This document shows, one piece after another, positions 6,176 to 7,485 of a DNA stretch of 7,485 bases (within the stretch, counting starts at the first letter, position 1; the number at the start of each line of letters is the position of its first letter). Both the position numbers and the translations under genes were made by a program. A model generated the notes under the pieces. The model was not told where the DNA came from. It worked only from the letters and a program-made list of their open reading frames with translations, and searched no databases. The stretch spans positions 1-7,485 of the forward strand of contig CAJMDR010000091.1 in the NCBI GenBank assembly GCA_905212215.1, written 5' to 3'. This stretch comes from an uncultured Porphyromonadaceae bacterium (GTDB lineage Bacteria; Bacteroidota; Bacteroidia; Bacteroidales; Muribaculaceae).

Positions 6176-6188
6176 GGTCAATTACTAT

Positions 6189-6764
6189 TTACCAGTTTCC
6201 GAGCGTCGCATTGAATATCAAATCGACAAGTTCTTCGCTGATTTGCTGGCAAAGTTCATCCTGCACATCGGTCAGCATCAGGTCCGATGAAAAGTCGCGG
6301 TATGCCGAGAATGTCTGGTCGATGTCGTTGGCAGGGTTGATATGGTCGGTATATTTCAGCCTCACTGTAATTGTGAGACGAGTCTGGGTTGCGTAAGCAT
6401 CCTCACCCACTGCCTGCGGCGAGAGTGAGTAGCCGGTAATCTCGCCCGTCATCTCCAGATTGGCGTTATTGCCGGAAATCACCGAGAGGCGGGTCTGCGA
6501 CTGTATCTGGTCCAGCAGACGGTTCTCGAAGACCTGTTGCAGAGGGGGATAAACGAGGGCGGCGCGGATGGGGAACTCGCTGACGCGGACAGGCTTGTGG
6601 ACATCGTAGTTCAGCGCCGAGCCGTTGAACTTATAGCTCACGCAACCCGGCAACGTCAGGGCTATCATGCTGAGGAGGAGCGCCCCCACTGTCATGGCGG
6701 CGAAATGCCTCAGAGGGGAAAGCCTCCTAAAGGCGCTGTGTGCTATGGAAGAGAGTCGTTTCAT
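6189..6764 (-). CDS. lptE: LPS assembly lipoprotein LptE family
   Basis: Outer-membrane lipoprotein of 191 residues of the LptE family (Pfam LptE type). LptE plugs and assists LptD, the channel that inserts LPS into the outer leaflet. Seen: a basic N-region, a hydrophobic core (about 24-38: MTVGALLLSMIALTL) and a lipobox LPGC with the lipidated Cys at 41; then GCVSYKFNGSALNYD, typical of the Bacteroidota family, followed by an alternating beta/alpha pattern (RVSEFPIRAALVYPPLQQVF, LTITVRLKYTD) and a C-terminal helix EELVDLIFNATLGNW. The start at 6764 overlaps the upstream regulator's stop as ATGA, which favours translational coupling; it gives a long N-region of 23 residues with several Arg/Lys. 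ATG 6695 (Met24) would give a shorter signal peptide and cannot be excluded. Followed after 13 bp by the acidic protein. Confidence 0.9.
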   Translation of the reverse strand: MKRLSSIAHSAFRRLSPLRHFAAMTVGALLLSMIALTLPGCVSYKFNGSALNYDVHKPVRVSEFPIRAALVYPPLQQVFENRLLDQIQSQTRLSVISGNNANLEMTGEITGYSLSPQAVGEDAYATQTRLTITVRLKYTDHINPANDIDQTFSAYRDFSSDLMLTDVQDELCQQISEELVDLIFNATLGNW

Positions 6765-7485
6765 GATTCGGTGGCGGCGTCGGGTTTGCCGATGCCGTAT
6801 TCTTTCATTTTACGGTAAAGGGTGCGTTCAGAAATTTTCAGGTCGAGAGCAGTGCGTTTCCGCGAGCCCCCGTTGCGTGCCAAAGCCTGGAGAATGGTCT
6901 CGCGCTCCGAGAGGTCGAGGGGCGACTCATCGTCGTTCAGGTCCACCGTCCTTCCACCCGGCAGATGCAGCACAGGAGTCTCCGGCCAGCGTATCAGCGA
7001 GCCTGCGGGAGTGGAGGGAGACATGGAGGAGGGGTTGGTTACGGCAGTGCCTAAAGGAGCGAGAGCGTCGAGGCGGGCGCGCAGGTCGCGTATCTCGGCA
7101 TGCATCGACGTCAGCGTCTGCCATAGCAGTTCGCGTTCCTCGCGATAGTCGTGGGCGGTGGCGGCGGGGAGACAACTGTCGTCGGCAAGACGCGGCAGAG
7201 CCTCCTGGAGTTCGTCGGCGGTGATATCGTGGCCCGCATAGAAGAGTGCGAGGTGCTCCACCACATTCTTCAGCTGGCGCACATTGCCGGGCCAGCGATA
7301 AGAGTGCATGAGGTGCCGTGCCGGTTCCGAGAAGCGGATAGGCTCGGTGAGATAACGTTCCGAGAAGTCGGCCGAGAACTTCCGTGCCAGCAGGTCGATG
7401 TCGTCGCCGCGGTCATGCAGGTTGGGCACTAAAATCTGAATAGTGCTGAGGCGGTAGAACAAATCTTCGCGGAAACGGCCGGCGG
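6761..7485 (-). CDS. Sigma-54-dependent activator, Fis-type HTH, 5' end cut by window
   Basis: C-terminal part (about 241 residues visible) of a bacterial enhancer-binding protein, an AAA+ ATPase that remodels sigma-54 RNA polymerase. Seen: the FREDLFYRLS block at the window edge, a following STIQILVPNLHDRGDDIDLL segment (canonical form usually IxxPPLRER), the sensor-2 block WPGNVRQLKNVVE (7294-7256), a charged coiled-coil-like linker (DYREERELLW...EIRDLRARLDAL, about 7150-7060), and a Fis-type helix-turn-helix at the C-terminus (ETILQALARNGGSRKRTALD, then ISERTLYRKMKEYG, 6904-6794). Walker A, Walker B, GAFTGA and any receiver domain would lie beyond base 7485, so the input signal is unknown. 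The frame is open to the edge; the TTG at 7462 is an internal Leu codon. It overlaps lptE by ATGA and so is probably cotranscribed with the envelope genes. Its target promoters cannot be read here. Confidence 0.92.
   Translation of the reverse strand, partial: AGRFREDLFYRLSTIQILVPNLHDRGDDIDLLARKFSADFSERYLTEPIRFSEPARHLMHSYRWPGNVRQLKNVVEHLALFYAGHDITADELQEALPRLADDSCLPAATAHDYREERELLWQTLTSMHAEIRDLRARLDALAPLGTAVTNPSSMSPSTPAGSLIRWPETPVLHLPGGRTVDLNDDESPLDLSERETILQALARNGGSRKRTALDLKISERTLYRKMKEYGIGKPDAATES

Noticed and set aside
6179..6181. TTG start two codons before ATG 6175 for the acidic protein
   Set aside because: The ATG at 6175 is a better start and leaves normal spacing after the lptE stop; nothing supports the TTG.
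7460..7462. TTG as start of the sigma-54 activator
   Set aside because: It lies within the conserved FREDLFYRL block, whose upstream residues (GRFRE) are visible in the same frame to the window edge.

Overview
The window looks like an ordinary chromosomal segment from a member of the Bacteroidota, most likely Bacteroidales, with moderately high GC by eye. The evidence is the gene content: a DUF2027-Smr protein (a family I know mainly from Bacteroidota), an LptE-type lipoprotein next to a sigma-54-type Fis regulator and secG, and no clear Shine-Dalgarno sequences before the starts. I cannot fix the genus by reading alone.

Layout. At the left edge (1-600, + strand) is the C-terminal part of a GT25-family glycosyltransferase, presumably for surface glycan or LPS. 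Everything else is on the - strand and reads right to left as two consecutive gene clusters. The first (7485 to 4979) is an envelope cluster: the C-terminal part of a sigma-54-dependent activator, then lptE (start and stop overlap as ATGA), then an acidic protein of unknown function with a 9-bp minisatellite, then secG. A 160-bp gap (4819-4978) follows, holding two related palindromes, a -10-like box and two overlapping hairpins. The second cluster (4818 to 611) is sufB, phoH, a DUF2027-Smr protein and a DUF695 protein, separated by 11, 20 and 28 bp. It ends 10 bp from the convergent glycosyltransferase.

How the genes fit together. lptE and secG both serve the cell envelope (LPS delivery to the outer membrane, protein export). 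The second cluster starts with the Fe-S scaffold gene sufB, without sufC, sufD or sufS on either side, and continues with two genes whose families act on RNA or ribosomes (PhoH/YbeZ-like ATPase, Smr nuclease-like domain). That odd pairing, a possible attenuator between phoH and the Smr gene, and two low-complexity repeat linkers are the points most worth a second look. I see no mobile element, CRISPR array, tRNA, rRNA, phage gene or recognisable defence system. The evidence for a wholly new system here is weak.
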